Shown: piece by piece, positions 5,459 to 5,578 of the stretch | How the letters are laid out: each line of letters begins with the position of its first letter | Position numbering within the stretch: the first letter of the stretch is position 1 | Translations under genes and position numbers: made by a program | Notes under the pieces: generated by a model | The model's database searches: none | Seen by the model: only the letters and a program-made list of their open reading frames with translations | Told to the model about the DNA's origin: nothing | Origin: WS-7 sp036505295 | GTDB taxonomy: Bacteria; Eisenbacteria; RBG-16-71-46; SZUA-252 | Length of the DNA: 5,578 bases | Direction: 5' to 3' | Assembly (NCBI GenBank): GCA_036505295.1 | Contig: DASXTQ010000118.1 | Span: 1 to 5,578 of the forward strand

Positions 5459-5578
5459 ATGCAACTAGCCTCGAACACAGTCCTGATCACAGGAGGAGCG
5501 TCCGGGATCGGGTTCGCGTTGGCGGAGCGGTTTCTCAGGGCGGGAAGCCAAGTAATCATCTGCGGCCGCCGGGAGGAG
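5459..5578 (+). CDS. Short-chain dehydrogenase/reductase (SDR), 3' end missing
   Basis: Only the first 40 residues are present. They form the start of a Rossmann fold: strand NTVLITGG (6-13) with the classical cofactor-binding motif TGGASGIG (11-18, pattern TGxxxGIG), the helix ALAERFLRAG, and the second strand QVIICGRREE. The arginines after the second strand (R37, R38) favour NADP(H) over NAD(H), though this is only suggestive. The opening is reminiscent of the DltE-like SDR subgroup (NTVLITGGASGIG followed by ICGRRE). The catalytic Ser-Tyr-Lys residues lie beyond the window, so the substrate cannot be inferred. The start is set by GAAAGGA six bases upstream and by the usual distance from the start to the glycine motif. 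It is divergent from the four-gene chain, and no functional link is evident. Confidence 0.94.
   Translation, partial: MQLASNTVLITGGASGIGFALAERFLRAGSQVIICGRREE

Overview
This is a GC-rich, gene-dense stretch of bacterial chromosome with no sign of phage, plasmid, insertion sequence, CRISPR or RNA genes. The best clue to the host is the large Ser/Thr protein kinase fused to a TolB/WD40-like propeller. Its activation-segment and tail motifs (ILGTAAYLSPEQARG, LNFFEELKQRF) are, from memory, typical of Acidobacteriota, Gemmatimonadota, Candidatus Eisenbacteria and similar soil or sediment lineages. The phylum cannot be fixed from this window, and the sequence may come from a metagenome assembly.

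Layout: (1) On the + strand at 1-1251, a PadR-type regulator cut by the left edge overlaps by ATGA a CPBP-family (CAAX-protease-like) membrane protein. (2) On the - strand, read leftwards from about 5318 to 1271, four genes are chained by 4-base stop/start overlaps: a DUF5674-family protein, a 120-residue helical protein of unknown function, a DinB-like four-helix protein, and the kinase-propeller. The start codons at the three overlaps are ATG, GTG and TTG. (3) After a 140-base divergent spacer, a short-chain dehydrogenase starts on the + strand at 5459 and runs off the right edge.

Two of the seven genes are broken by a single missing base. The kinase-propeller breaks at a G4 run (1994-1997) and DUF5674 at a CC pair (5146-5147). 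In each case conserved family sequence continues in the next frame. For DUF5674 the restored frame also ends exactly in an ATGA overlap with the next gene. The intact genes are therefore probably a 964-residue receptor kinase and a 94-residue DUF5674 protein. Assembly indel is the simplest explanation, with true pseudogenisation the alternative.

The four-gene chain is the most interesting unit. It couples two small uncharacterised proteins and a possible metal-binding DinB-like protein to a membrane receptor kinase with an extracytoplasmic propeller. The joint role is unknown. Coupled translation with successively weaker start codons suggests co-regulation and perhaps graded output. The PadR/CPBP pair looks like an independent regulator-plus-membrane-protein operon that converges on the kinase gene with only 19 bases between the stop codons.
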